Below, one piece after another: positions 7,578 through 15,463 of a stretch of DNA of 19,041 nucleotides. The DNA is taken from assembly GCA_028679325.1 (NCBI GenBank), contig JAJRBS010000103.1:1-19041 (forward strand), read 5' to 3'. This DNA is from Methanoregulaceae archaeon (lineage in GTDB: Archaea; Halobacteriota; Methanomicrobia; Methanomicrobiales; Methanospirillaceae). Each line of letters opens with the position of its first letter. Position 1 is the first letter of the stretch. A model generated the notes under the pieces. The model did not search any database and was not told the DNA's origin. It worked only from the letters and a program-made list of their open reading frames with translations. Both the position numbers and the translations under genes were made by a program.

Positions 7578-8023
7578 GGGCGTATGATCTTGCCGGGTTC
7601 AGGGAGAACAAGCCCGGTCATGGGATCGCTCCTGCGGAAGATGGCCTCGACAAACTCGATGATGACGGCCTCGATGATGATGTAGGTGGTGGCCTTCTCC
7701 CGCAGGCAGCCGGTCAATGCCTCTCTCCCTCTTCCTACTGAGGCATGGAGGTGGATGTGCGGCTGTCCCTCTCCTTGCGTTATGGTGGCCAGACCCAGGA
7801 CCTCCCAGCCGCCCTCGTAAGCATCGAACAACGGATCCGGAGGTAAGATTGGTACCTTGGGGCCAGTAACAATGCTTCCTTCCCTGAGTGCCCCGAGAAT
7901 ATGGATAAAACCCGCAGTGATCTTCTTCTCGACGACGAAATTCTGGAGCGTCCCCAGAAGGTCCTCCCCGTGATCAACCCTGATATAAAAGACCCGCCCC
8001 AGTTTCGCTTCTGTGTATTGCAT
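7574..8023 (-). CDS. PPC/DUF296 domain protein
   Basis: A 149-residue protein consisting of one PPC (plants and prokaryotes conserved, DUF296) domain. The metal-binding signature PHIHLHAS lies near residues 87-94, after GGWEVLGLATITQ. Prokaryotic single-domain members form trimers and are often described as predicted DNA-binding, though a nucleic-acid role is not proven for most. No AT-hook is present. The ATG at 8023 follows a palindromic AT-rich element that may hold the promoter. The stop overlaps the ygiQ-type start by 4 bases, so both proteins are probably made together; whether they work together is unknown. Confidence 0.85.
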   Translation of the reverse strand: MQYTEAKLGRVFYIRVDHGEDLLGTLQNFVVEKKITAGFIHILGALREGSIVTGPKVPILPPDPLFDAYEGGWEVLGLATITQGEGQPHIHLHASVGRGREALTGCLREKATTYIIIEAVIIEFVEAIFRRSDPMTGLVLPEPGKIIRP

Positions 8024-8049
8024 GATCCCTGGTTCCTGTCATATCTGTT

Positions 8050-8066
8050 GGTTTAATGCATAAACC
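8050..8066 (-). promoter_or_regulatory. Promoter with palindrome upstream of the PPC gene
   Basis: GGTTTA-atgca-TAAACC has 6-base inverted arms. The TTAAAC part on the minus strand is about 31 bases upstream of the ATG at 8023, so the palindrome would overlap the TATA/BRE site. A repressor bound here would block the promoter; autoregulation by the PPC protein is a possibility only. Confidence 0.4.
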
Positions 8067-8090
8067 GATTCATGGCGGTACGGAGCCCCT

Positions 8091-9902
8091 TTACCTTCCT
8101 CCGACACCACCGCCACCAAACCCTCCGCCGCCACCGAAACCGCCTCCGCCAAAACCGCCTGAACCTCCGCCCTGGGAGGGTGGAGAGAAGAAAAGGACCG
8201 GGACAAATGCGCCCCTGATGCCTGTCACCGGAACGGCTGCCTCCGGGATATGGATATCAAGCTCTTTCATGGCCTTCTCCACTTTATCTCCGACTCCCAG
8301 GGTTGTTCCGTACACCAGCCAGGAGCCCCACATAGAGATATCCGCCGGCGAGTATTTTCGTATCATGGCCAGGTCGGAGAGGAAGTTTGCAAAAGCATCC
8401 CACTCGAGCTTCTCCTTATAGGCATCCCCCTTCCAGTGGCCAAAGAGGGTCGAGGGGAAGGCCAGGGCTACACCCGATTCAACGATCACTGATCCCCACA
8501 GAATCACGGCCGGGACAAGGATCCAGGAGAGAGAGACCGAGAGGATGATCAGCATGAAGGATATGGCACAGAGTGCGATTCCTGCAAACAGGAAAGGAAA
8601 TACATGTTCCCTGCCATCGACGATGTAGCGTGTGACGATGGACGGGTCAGGTTTTTTCGTCACCATTGCCAGGTCCCGCTTGTATCCCAGGATCAGCCTC
8701 TCCGCATTCTTGTCGGTCTTCGCCCGTTCTGCCAGCAATTCAAGATCGGCAGAGTTCACGACGTTATCCTTTCCGATCGCGAGCAGGAAGGAGAGGACGC
8801 TCTGTTCATAGGGATCTGCTGACGATCCGGAGTTCACCTTGATCCTGGTATTCGCGCCCCCCGCCTCTTCGGTGATGGTGATCAGCTTTCTCATGTGGAG
8901 ATCGAGCAGGGTTGCATAGTATCCGTCCTGGTCAAAGACCATGGCATCACCCTTGAACAGGAGGTTGACCACCCAGGGCTTCAGGGAAGGGTTGGGGACC
9001 GTGGACAGGTATTCTGGTACCGTGAACTCCTTCTCTCTCCCGAACCGCCAATATGCTGCCAGGAGGAGAAGGGGCGTGAGAATCGCAGCCACGAAGCCAA
9101 GGATCCTCAACACCTGGGCGACTGTGTAGGGGATGGTATCCCAGGGGGGATTGGCTGCCTCGGTCTTCGCCTGTACATCCTTTACATAGAGGGGAAAACC
9201 TGGGATCTCTGAAAGAGCGTCTTTTGAAAGGAGCATCTCGATGCCAAGCACTTCATCGGCCGGCACGGATCCTGTTATGACGTAGACCTCGCCTTCCCGT
9301 GCAACATTCAGGTAGGAAGGATGCGGGTAGATCTTCTGGACATACTTTGCGGGAACGGTTATGCGAAGGTCACGATAGGGAATGTGCTTGTCGACGAGAT
9401 CAAGGTTGAGGTGGGCGGTTGTTTCGTCATACTCGAGGGGGGGATGGAGAATGTATCGATAACCGGCATCAAACGTTCCAGACGCAAAATACCGCGGATC
9501 ATAGAGACCGACCTCGTTATCCAGGGCCATCTCCTGAACGAAGGCCCTGTCAGCCAGGCTCAAACTCCCATAGAGAGTCACATTGCCGTCGTATTCCTTG
9601 ATATACCCGATAGTTCCCGGAGGATGATCAAGAGTGATAAATTCGATGTATGGCGTCGAGAGCTGTCCCGTTGAAAGCGGATCATTCCAGAACCTGAACA
9701 GCATGCGGTACTGCGACGGGGTTTTGACCTCGTACACGTAGTCTTCGATAAATACCCCGTTCCAACTGAGGTCCGCGGAATATGACTCAATGACAAGGTC
9801 CCCTTCCAGCAGCCCGGGAAGGCTGAAGGCCAGGAGACAGGCCCCCAGTCCGATCCCCATGGCAACGGCAACAAGGATCGCTATCTGACGCTTCTCGTCC
9901 AC
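8091..9902 (-). CDS. DUF2207 membrane protein with glycine-rich C-terminus
   Basis: A 603-residue integral membrane protein. Residues 8-30 are a signal anchor; residues 31-255 form an extracellular beta-rich DUF2207 domain (ESYSADLSWNGVF opening); residues 262-285 are a second membrane segment; residues 290-430 are a cytoplasmic part with a winged-helix-like stretch (YYATLLDLHMRKLITI); residues 434-482 contain two more membrane helices. The tail after 576 is almost pure glycine with phenylalanine. The start is GTG at 9902 with AGGGA about 6 bases before it. It lies 11 bases after lemA, a frequent pairing of unknown function, perhaps in the cell envelope. The gene ends 67 bases before the PPC start. 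Confidence 0.85.
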   Translation of the reverse strand: MDEKRQIAILVAVAMGIGLGACLLAFSLPGLLEGDLVIESYSADLSWNGVFIEDYVYEVKTPSQYRMLFRFWNDPLSTGQLSTPYIEFITLDHPPGTIGYIKEYDGNVTLYGSLSLADRAFVQEMALDNEVGLYDPRYFASGTFDAGYRYILHPPLEYDETTAHLNLDLVDKHIPYRDLRITVPAKYVQKIYPHPSYLNVAREGEVYVITGSVPADEVLGIEMLLSKDALSEIPGFPLYVKDVQAKTEAANPPWDTIPYTVAQVLRILGFVAAILTPLLLLAAYWRFGREKEFTVPEYLSTVPNPSLKPWVVNLLFKGDAMVFDQDGYYATLLDLHMRKLITITEEAGGANTRIKVNSGSSADPYEQSVLSFLLAIGKDNVVNSADLELLAERAKTDKNAERLILGYKRDLAMVTKKPDPSIVTRYIVDGREHVFPFLFAGIALCAISFMLIILSVSLSWILVPAVILWGSVIVESGVALAFPSTLFGHWKGDAYKEKLEWDAFANFLSDLAMIRKYSPADISMWGSWLVYGTTLGVGDKVEKAMKELDIHIPEAAVPVTGIRGAFVPVLFFSPPSQGGGSGGFGGGGFGGGGGFGGGGVGGR

Positions 9903-9913
9903 GTCTCTTCCCT

Positions 9914-10486
9914 TTAAAACTCAATCCGGGGGGGCGTCCTGATTGCTTCCTCGAATTCGAGATAGGTGAGCTTCTGAAGACCGAGGATCCGTGCCACGAA
10001 ATTCGAGGGTATCACATCGACGAGGGTGTTGTACTGCTGGGAGATATTGTTGTAGGTGTATCTCTGCCTCGCGATCTCTTCTTCTACCCCTCGCACGGCA
10101 TCCATGAGACTCATCACCGTGGTATTCGTCTTGAGGTCCGGGTAGTTTTCGGCAACGGCGAAAAGCCTTCCGAGGATGGATCGTGACTCGCGTTCGATCT
10201 CATTCAGATCTCCCGGGCCCGCTGTGCCCACTCCCGCCCGCATAGCGGTAACCTTCTCAAGGGTCTCCTTCTCAAACTTCGCATAACTCTTGACCGCACC
10301 GAGGAGCTGGTCGATCATGTCCAGCCGTTTCTTCATAGCCACCCGGATCTGGCCGAGCGTTGCTTCTGAAGAGTTCTTCAGACTGAAGAAGCGGTTATAG
10401 ATCCCGATGAAATAGAGGACAAGTCCGATTACGACGAGAAGGACAAGCCCGCCTATGATCCAGGGAACAAGACTACCAAGTGCCAT
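9914..10486 (-). CDS. lemA: LemA family protein
   Basis: A 190-residue LemA family membrane protein. After a short N-terminus it has one membrane helix (residues 4-27), then the typical IYNRFFSLKNSSEATLGQI block, long coiled-coil helices, and the ENYPDLKTN-type motif, ending in YNTLVDVIPSNFVARILG. LemA proteins expose the N-terminus outside and keep the helical bundle inside; their job is unknown. The ATG at 10486 is chosen because GGGAG sits 5 bases upstream; a TTG at 10516 would add ten residues with no such support. It precedes the DUF2207 gene and follows the EF-Tu-like gene by 53 bases on the same strand. Confidence 0.92.
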   Translation of the reverse strand: MALGSLVPWIIGGLVLLVVIGLVLYFIGIYNRFFSLKNSSEATLGQIRVAMKKRLDMIDQLLGAVKSYAKFEKETLEKVTAMRAGVGTAGPGDLNEIERESRSILGRLFAVAENYPDLKTNTTVMSLMDAVRGVEEEIARQRYTYNNISQQYNTLVDVIPSNFVARILGLQKLTYLEFEEAIRTPPRIEF

Positions 10487-10491
10487 GAGAA

Positions 10492-10496
10492 CTCCC
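10492..10496 (-). promoter_or_regulatory. Shine-Dalgarno (GGGAG) that decides the lemA start
   Basis: GGGAG on the minus strand, 5 bases before the ATG at 10486. It argues for the ATG and against the upstream TTG. Confidence 0.6.
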
Positions 10497-10539
10497 AGTA
10501 GAGATAGGCACCTCAATTGAAAAGCATTCCCTGAATAGT

Positions 10540-11502
10540 CTACTCAAGGACCATCGTCCCCGCCACCCGGAGTTTTCCTCCCTCAAGATAATGGAGAACC
10601 AGTCGTGCGCCAGGGAGGAAGACCAGCTCCGTCTCGGCCTTCAGTGTTAACCGTGGTCGTCTCCAGTCTCCGGAATTGTCAACAAAGGCCACCCTCGATG
10701 CAAGGAACTGCATCCAGTGACCGGCGTGGAGGACCATCCCCTCACGGAGCGGCGCCGGCCAGTACCTGGTCAGGGTCGCCCTCCCGGAGAAGATGTTCGA
10801 GGAGCTGAGGGAGGGGTTAGCCGAGAGGACATATCCCCGGTCAAGGTCCTCGATCTCCACTCCCTTGAGGGCCAGGCCGACGCGGTCCCCGGACGCGGCC
10901 GATTGTGCATCGTCATCGTGTTTCTGGATGGACCGGACCTGGGCAACCTTCTTTGTGGGCCATACCCGGAGGGCATCGTGCCGGGCAATCTCTCCTTCGA
11001 CGACTTCTCCGAGAACAACGGGCCCGATCCCCTTCACCAGATAGAAATGGTCGATCGGAACCGCACCGGGCTTTCCCCTGCCGCCATTCCCGGGAAGCGA
11101 TTCCACCTCCTGCAGGAGAAGTTCACGAAGCGCCATGCGGTCGTCGGCGATCAGCTGGTAGGCTTCAACCGTGGTCCCCTGGATCAGAGGAGCAATCTGC
11201 CCTGGCTCGAGGTAGTTGCGGAGCACGATGAATCCCTTTTTTATCCCAATGCTGTCCAGCATGATCACGCACTCCCCGAAAGCGGCACTGATCTCGTCGA
11301 CCACGAGCACTGCCCTTGATGCCAGGGAGACCGCCAGGAAGAGAGACGAGAGGCGGTCCGGGTATCGTGATGGCTCGATACAGGTGACCGTATGCGGTCC
11401 CCTCTTCAGGTTATAAAAAGTGATATCAGAGCTCGTCCCCTTCTTCCCGAGCTCCTCTGTATAGGACTCCGGTCCGATCACCGCGACCGTGAGATTGGTC
11501 AT
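10540..11502 (-). CDS. EF-Tu/SelB-like protein with degenerate GTPase domain
   Basis: A 320-residue protein related to archaeal SelB/EF-Tu-like translation factors. Residues 1-150 occupy the place of the G domain and keep the opening VAVIGP, but the P-loop GxxxxGK[ST], the DxxG and the NKxD motifs are all missing. From about residue 155 a beta-barrel like EF-Tu domain 2 follows (DHFYLVKGIGPVVLGEV, then GDRVGLALKGVE and DRGYVLS), and a domain-3-like barrel closes the protein. It should not hydrolyse GTP; RNA or tRNA binding is possible but unproven. The ATG at 11502 is preferred because a TATA-like box lies 25 bases upstream; the ATG at 11520 would be only about 7 bases from it. It lies between the TudS-like fusion gene and lemA. 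Confidence 0.78.
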   Translation of the reverse strand: MTNLTVAVIGPESYTEELGKKGTSSDITFYNLKRGPHTVTCIEPSRYPDRLSSLFLAVSLASRAVLVVDEISAAFGECVIMLDSIGIKKGFIVLRNYLEPGQIAPLIQGTTVEAYQLIADDRMALRELLLQEVESLPGNGGRGKPGAVPIDHFYLVKGIGPVVLGEVVEGEIARHDALRVWPTKKVAQVRSIQKHDDDAQSAASGDRVGLALKGVEIEDLDRGYVLSANPSLSSSNIFSGRATLTRYWPAPLREGMVLHAGHWMQFLASRVAFVDNSGDWRRPRLTLKAETELVFLPGARLVLHYLEGGKLRVAGTMVLE

Positions 11503-11522
11503 GCCCCCAGTATCTGGCATGC

Positions 11523-11531
11523 CATATTATC
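11523..11531 (-). promoter_or_regulatory. TATA-like box for the EF-Tu-like gene
   Basis: GATAATATG on the minus strand, centred 25 bases upstream of the ATG at 11502, in the short gap after the fusion gene. It suggests a separate transcript starting here. Confidence 0.5.
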
Positions 11532-11536
11532 AGCAT

Positions 11537-12394
11537 TTACCTTCTGCTTTTCCGGGCACGGACATCCTTCAGTGCATCGAGGAGTTCGTCGGTCGACCGG
11601 ACAAGGTGCGCTGACTGCTCAAGCATCAGGTTGACATGTTCGTCCGGACCTGCCATCCTGAAATCAGTCCGGATAGCGATCACAGGAATGCCCCGGCAAC
11701 AGGCATACCCCATCTCCCAGGCGGTTCCTGAATCAGCATCGGCTCCATCGATAACCGCAACGACCATGTCTGCCTCTTCAAGCTCTTCAAGATTCCGGGC
11801 GTATATCCTGCGGTGGGCTTCCTGATCACGGTGGGGGATATCATCACCGGCTTCCTGGGGGAGGAAGACGTCAAAGAGATGGTCTTCAAGGAACCGGGCG
11901 AGCCTGCTGTTATATTCTTTTTCAGCGGATGAGAACAAGGGTGCGGCAAGATAAATCCGGTAGCAGGAGAAATCTGAAACCTCGCGTGCAGGAATATCCA
12001 GAAACCGGGAAAGAAAAACGCCCCTTCCCTCCTTCCGTTCCGGCCGGGTTCCGGCTGCACCGGTATAATGTGTCGTAATCCCGCAGCAGGGAGAAGAATC
12101 CACCCCGATTATGCAGAGCGGCGGCCCTTGTTTCGCTATGATATCCCTGATCCCTTTCTCCAGATCATCGGCAAGCCGGGCAAACTCCGGGGTTTCGAAC
12201 CTCTCTGTGTCGGAGAAAGGTTCCCTGTCGGGTCCGAAGAAAAGGAATTCGGGGCAGGGGAGGGGGATAATCTCTATGTTGAATCTCCTGCACCGTTCAA
12301 CAGCCCGGAAGTACCAATCGAGATCTTCCTTCCGGGTGATTCCGCGGGCCCTGAGTTCCGGGTTCAGGATACAGGGGGAGACCAGGACGTACAT
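11537..12394 (-). CDS. Fusion of DUF523/TudS-like desulfidase domain and nucleoside 2-deoxyribosyltransferase
   Basis: A 285-residue, apparently two-domain protein. Residues 145-285 look like a nucleoside 2-deoxyribosyltransferase: YLAAPLF (148-154) and the catalytic DADSGTAWEMGYA block with Glu227. Residues 1-115 carry three cysteine motifs, SPC (Cys8), PCPEF (Cys47, Glu49) and SSPCCG (Ser101, Cys103, Cys104), which resemble those of DUF523. Some DUF523 proteins (TudS) are [4Fe-4S]-dependent thiouracil desulfidases with three cysteine ligands. Together they suggest salvage or detoxification of thio- or otherwise modified nucleobases and nucleosides; this is inference. The N-terminal call is weaker than the C-terminal one. 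The gene is divergent from tsr3 with only 29 bases between the starts. Confidence 0.72.
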   Translation of the reverse strand: MYVLVSPCILNPELRARGITRKEDLDWYFRAVERCRRFNIEIIPLPCPEFLFFGPDREPFSDTERFETPEFARLADDLEKGIRDIIAKQGPPLCIIGVDSSPCCGITTHYTGAAGTRPERKEGRGVFLSRFLDIPAREVSDFSCYRIYLAAPLFSSAEKEYNSRLARFLEDHLFDVFLPQEAGDDIPHRDQEAHRRIYARNLEELEEADMVVAVIDGADADSGTAWEMGYACCRGIPVIAIRTDFRMAGPDEHVNLMLEQSAHLVRSTDELLDALKDVRARKSRR

Positions 12395-12423
12395 TGATAG
12401 AACAGTGAGATGAGAGATGATAG

Positions 12424-12915
12424 ATGATCCCTCTCTATGCCTACAGGGACAACAGCTGCCATCCCCGGAAGTGTTCGGTCAAGAAACTTGAACGCTCCGG
12501 ACTGGTGAGGATACTCTCCAGGATCTCTCACATTCCCCGGAACACCCTCCTTCTTGATCCAACCGCGGAGCAGGCCATCTCCCCCGCCGATCTTCCTGCC
12601 CGGTCCATCACCGTTCTCGACTGCTCCTGGGAGGTGCTTGATACCGGGGCGGTGAGATCCTGGAGAAAGCGGCGGGCCCTCCCCTTTCTCCTGGCAGCCA
12701 ACCCGGTAAACTTCGGGAGGCCCTGGCGCCTGAGTTCGGTTGAAGCCTTCGCTGCCGCCCTGTTCATCTTAAAAGAGCCGGAACAGGCGGCATCTGTCCT
12801 CGGGACTCAGAATTGGGGATGCCGTTTCCTGGAACTTAATCGTGAATTACTGCAGGATTATGCGGCTGCAGCAGACAGTAGTGAAGTGATCCGGATACAG
12901 GAACAGTATCTCTAA
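12424..12915 (+). CDS. tsr3: Tsr3, rRNA aminocarboxypropyltransferase
   Basis: A 163-residue Tsr3 (DUF367) protein, near the short end for archaeal members. The N-terminus has the RLI-like stretch (HPRKCSVKKLERSG), then LLDPTAEQAISPAD, LDCSWE, and the strongly conserved FLLAANPVNFGRPWRLSSVEAFAAAL block that forms the SAM pocket. Tsr3 transfers the aminocarboxypropyl group of S-adenosylmethionine to a hypermodified uridine of small-subunit rRNA, a step in ribosome maturation. The ATG at 12424 gives the expected MIPLYAYRDNSC opening. Its stop overlaps the stop of the convergent PAS gene by 3 bases, so there is no room for a terminator between them. Confidence 0.9.
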   Translation: MIPLYAYRDNSCHPRKCSVKKLERSGLVRILSRISHIPRNTLLLDPTAEQAISPADLPARSITVLDCSWEVLDTGAVRSWRKRRALPFLLAANPVNFGRPWRLSSVEAFAAALFILKEPEQAASVLGTQNWGCRFLELNRELLQDYAAAADSSEVIRIQEQYL

Positions 12916-15398
12916 AGCTGCTGAATGATGAGCACTCTCTCATCCCCCTGGGGAAGTCCCGCGGACTTTGCCTGGACAGGTACGATCCTGTTCCCGGTCA
13001 GGGGGATCAGGTTGATCTGCATGGTCTCTTCCTGGCCGGAGAGTATCTGGCGTTCTTCCGCAGGGAAAAAGACCGAGAGGCTGGAACCGAGGACCAGCTG
13101 CCGGTCCCCTTCAACCATCTCGATGAACCGCTCGTTTGCCCAGAGGATCGTTCCATGCTTGTCTGACAGGAGTACCGCATCCTGCATCAGGTCAAGAACC
13201 GATTCCAGCTCCTGTCTCATTCGTGTCAGTTCCAGCAGCTGTGCTTCTTCAACTTTTGGCAAAGCTGTCCCTGCCTCCCCCGCGTCAATCTTTCGGAGAG
13301 ATTCACGGGCCCGCTTCCAGGCAGAGATATCCCGGATCGACTCGATGGCCCCAATTGTCTTCCCTTCGTGATCAACGAGGGATGTGGCCTTGCCCCAGAG
13401 ATATGCTCCTTTCCCCCCGTTCATGGTGGGAATAAAGGCCTCGACATAGATGCTGTCGCCAAACCTCCTGACCTTCGGAAACTTCCGTGCGAGCTCGTGG
13501 GGAGGAAGATCAAGGACATCGACAAGGATGGGCCTTTCTCCTTTGTAGAATTCAAAAGCGTTCCGGAAATCCGTCTTACCGAGCACTTCTTCTCTCTTCA
13601 CTCCCGAAAGGCTCTCAAGTGACCTGTTCCACCCTATGACACGGTGAGTTCCATCGATAATAAGGGTGGGATCGGGCATGAATTCGAGGGTCTCCGAGAG
13701 CTTCTGGAGGGAACTCTTCAGGGTCATCTCAATATTCTTGAAGTCCGTGATGTTCACAAAGGATGCCAGGATGGAGACGATATTTCCCGCCTCATCCCTC
13801 GTCTTGCGAAAAGATACGGTAAAGTAAAGAGGGCGTCCATTCCGGTGATTCAGGAGTATTTCCCCGTCCCATCTGCCCTCCGATTCCAGGACGGCAGTGA
13901 TCTCCGCCCAGGGAGGGGTAACGGTCTCAAACCGGGAAAGGATCTCCTGTGGCCCTTTTCCCCGGATTTCAGAATACTCGCATCGGAATTCTTTCAGGAA
14001 GGCATCGTTCGCATATATCGCCCGGTACTGAGGATCGAAAATGGCCAGTGCGTTGATGGAAGAGGCTATGGCGGTATCCTTGAGGTGGATCTCTTCCCGG
14101 AATTTCTTCATCTCCGTGATGTCGATAAACGAGGCCATCAGGCAGAGAGGTATACTACTTGTATCCTTCACCACTGTTGCCGAGAGAAGAGCACTAAATC
14201 CGGTTCCGTCTTTTTTCAGGGGTACGACTTCTCCCGACCATCCTCCTTCATCCTGAAGGGATTTCATTACCGTACTGAGGTCTCCCTTCCCACCCGGATT
14301 GTTGTGGGAAAAAGCCTGGAGGGGTTTCCCGAGGACCTCCGATTCTTCATCGTAACCGAACATCGAAAGAAACGACCTGTTCACATAGGTCACGGTTCCT
14401 CGAAGGTCGGCAATGCCAATCCCATTGATCGAGGATGAGATGGCCATGTCCTTGATGAGCATCTGTCTCTCGGCCGCTTTCTTCTCTGTGATGTCCCTGC
14501 CAACACCCTGATACTCCAGGATGTTGCCCTGGTTATCAAAGATCGCCCGGTTCGTCCACTGATGCCAGCGCAGGCTGCCGTCTCTTCCTCTCACCTGGTG
14601 TTCGACTATTCCCACAGGGCTTTCAGGCGTAAGGCGACCGATGCAATCGATGACCTCTTTCTGCTCTTCTTTTGAAATAAACTCAAGAATACTCCGGCCG
14701 ATAAATTCGTCTTTTCCGATATTGAAGGCCTGGCTGAGTGCCTGGTTGACAAAAAGAATGGTCAGATTCCTGTCAAACCGGTTCACCATTTCAGTCTGGT
14801 CTTCGACAATAGCCCGGTATTTCGCTTCACTGACTTTGAGCTGTTCCTCTATCTTTCTCTTGTCTGTAATATCTTCGAATATGAGAGTTGTGCCCCGGGA
14901 GCCGTCGTCAAAGACGCTGGGTATTGCCTTGATGTTGAGAAACCGCGTCATCCCTTCGCGGGTGCAGGAGGACTCCTCAGAAACCTCTCCGGTTTCATAC
15001 GCTCTCCGCGCAAGGGACTCAAGAGCCCCCCCTTCAATCCCGTTGATGACCCCAGACTGTATCGGATTTCCGATAAAATCTTCCTTTTTTTCTCCAAAAT
15101 AGGAAAAAAAGTTTTCATTTGCCTCGACTACCCTGAAATCGCTGTCCAGGACAAGTATCTGCGCACTGGTGAACTTCAGCATCGATGAGATGGGAACCCG
15201 GTTCGAGAGATAGTAGACCTTGGCGTTCCCGTACATCCTCATCTCAACCTGGCCGGTGATGAGGAGGATCTCGAGATACTTGGCCACAGAATTCCGGTTT
15301 ATCTTCAGGTTATGGGAAATATCGGATATAGTCAGCCCTTTCGGCTTTGTCTTAAGAAGTTTTTTTATTCTGGTGATCTTTTCCTGGTCGAGGATCAT
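12912..15398 (-). CDS. HTH plus multi-PAS regulator without kinase domain
   Basis: An 828-residue cytoplasmic sensor-regulator. Residues 5-65 are a winged helix-turn-helix (KITRIKKLLK, LTISDISHNLKINRNSVAKYL). About six PAS modules follow, roughly at 75-185, 190-310, 315-430, 435-550, 555-690 and 725-828, with PAC-like ends such as GVGRDITEKKAAE. There is no His phosphoacceptor, HATPase, GGDEF or response-regulator domain, and no membrane helix, so it probably senses a ligand or redox state and binds DNA directly. Two neighbouring repeats (AISSSINGIGIADL and AIASSINALAIFDP) show internal duplication. The ATG at 15398 is preferred over that at 15452 because a TATA-like box lies about 31 bases upstream of it, within the longer frame. 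Confidence 0.85.
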   Translation of the reverse strand: MILDQEKITRIKKLLKTKPKGLTISDISHNLKINRNSVAKYLEILLITGQVEMRMYGNAKVYYLSNRVPISSMLKFTSAQILVLDSDFRVVEANENFFSYFGEKKEDFIGNPIQSGVINGIEGGALESLARRAYETGEVSEESSCTREGMTRFLNIKAIPSVFDDGSRGTTLIFEDITDKRKIEEQLKVSEAKYRAIVEDQTEMVNRFDRNLTILFVNQALSQAFNIGKDEFIGRSILEFISKEEQKEVIDCIGRLTPESPVGIVEHQVRGRDGSLRWHQWTNRAIFDNQGNILEYQGVGRDITEKKAAERQMLIKDMAISSSINGIGIADLRGTVTYVNRSFLSMFGYDEESEVLGKPLQAFSHNNPGGKGDLSTVMKSLQDEGGWSGEVVPLKKDGTGFSALLSATVVKDTSSIPLCLMASFIDITEMKKFREEIHLKDTAIASSINALAIFDPQYRAIYANDAFLKEFRCEYSEIRGKGPQEILSRFETVTPPWAEITAVLESEGRWDGEILLNHRNGRPLYFTVSFRKTRDEAGNIVSILASFVNITDFKNIEMTLKSSLQKLSETLEFMPDPTLIIDGTHRVIGWNRSLESLSGVKREEVLGKTDFRNAFEFYKGERPILVDVLDLPPHELARKFPKVRRFGDSIYVEAFIPTMNGGKGAYLWGKATSLVDHEGKTIGAIESIRDISAWKRARESLRKIDAGEAGTALPKVEEAQLLELTRMRQELESVLDLMQDAVLLSDKHGTILWANERFIEMVEGDRQLVLGSSLSVFFPAEERQILSGQEETMQINLIPLTGNRIVPVQAKSAGLPQGDERVLIIQQL

Positions 15399-15425
15399 GA
15401 CAATTCGATCATGCTTCCCTTGGCC

Positions 15426-15437
15426 AATTAAATATTT
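15426..15437 (-). promoter_or_regulatory. TATA-like box for the HTH-PAS gene
   Basis: AAATATTTAATT on the minus strand is about 31 bases upstream of the ATG at 15398 and supports that start. Confidence 0.5.
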
Positions 15438-15463
15438 GCCCGGGGCGGACATCCTCCGTTTTT

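Noticed and set aside
8094..8175. CCGCC-rich repeated tract considered as a DNA repeat or CRISPR-like array
   Set aside because: It is the coding sequence of a glycine-rich protein tail, with irregular period and no spacers.
10717..11319. 200-codon plus-strand frame inside the EF-Tu-like gene
   Set aside because: It is a shadow of the minus-strand gene; the minus strand has the recognisable domain 2 barrel.
13644..14438. Long plus-strand frame (264 codons) inside the HTH-PAS gene
   Set aside because: The opposite strand codes for obvious PAS domains; this frame is a shadow produced by codon bias.
15399..15452. Upstream ATG extending the HTH-PAS protein by 18 residues
   Set aside because: The TATA-like box lies inside this stretch, and the HTH begins right after the second ATG.
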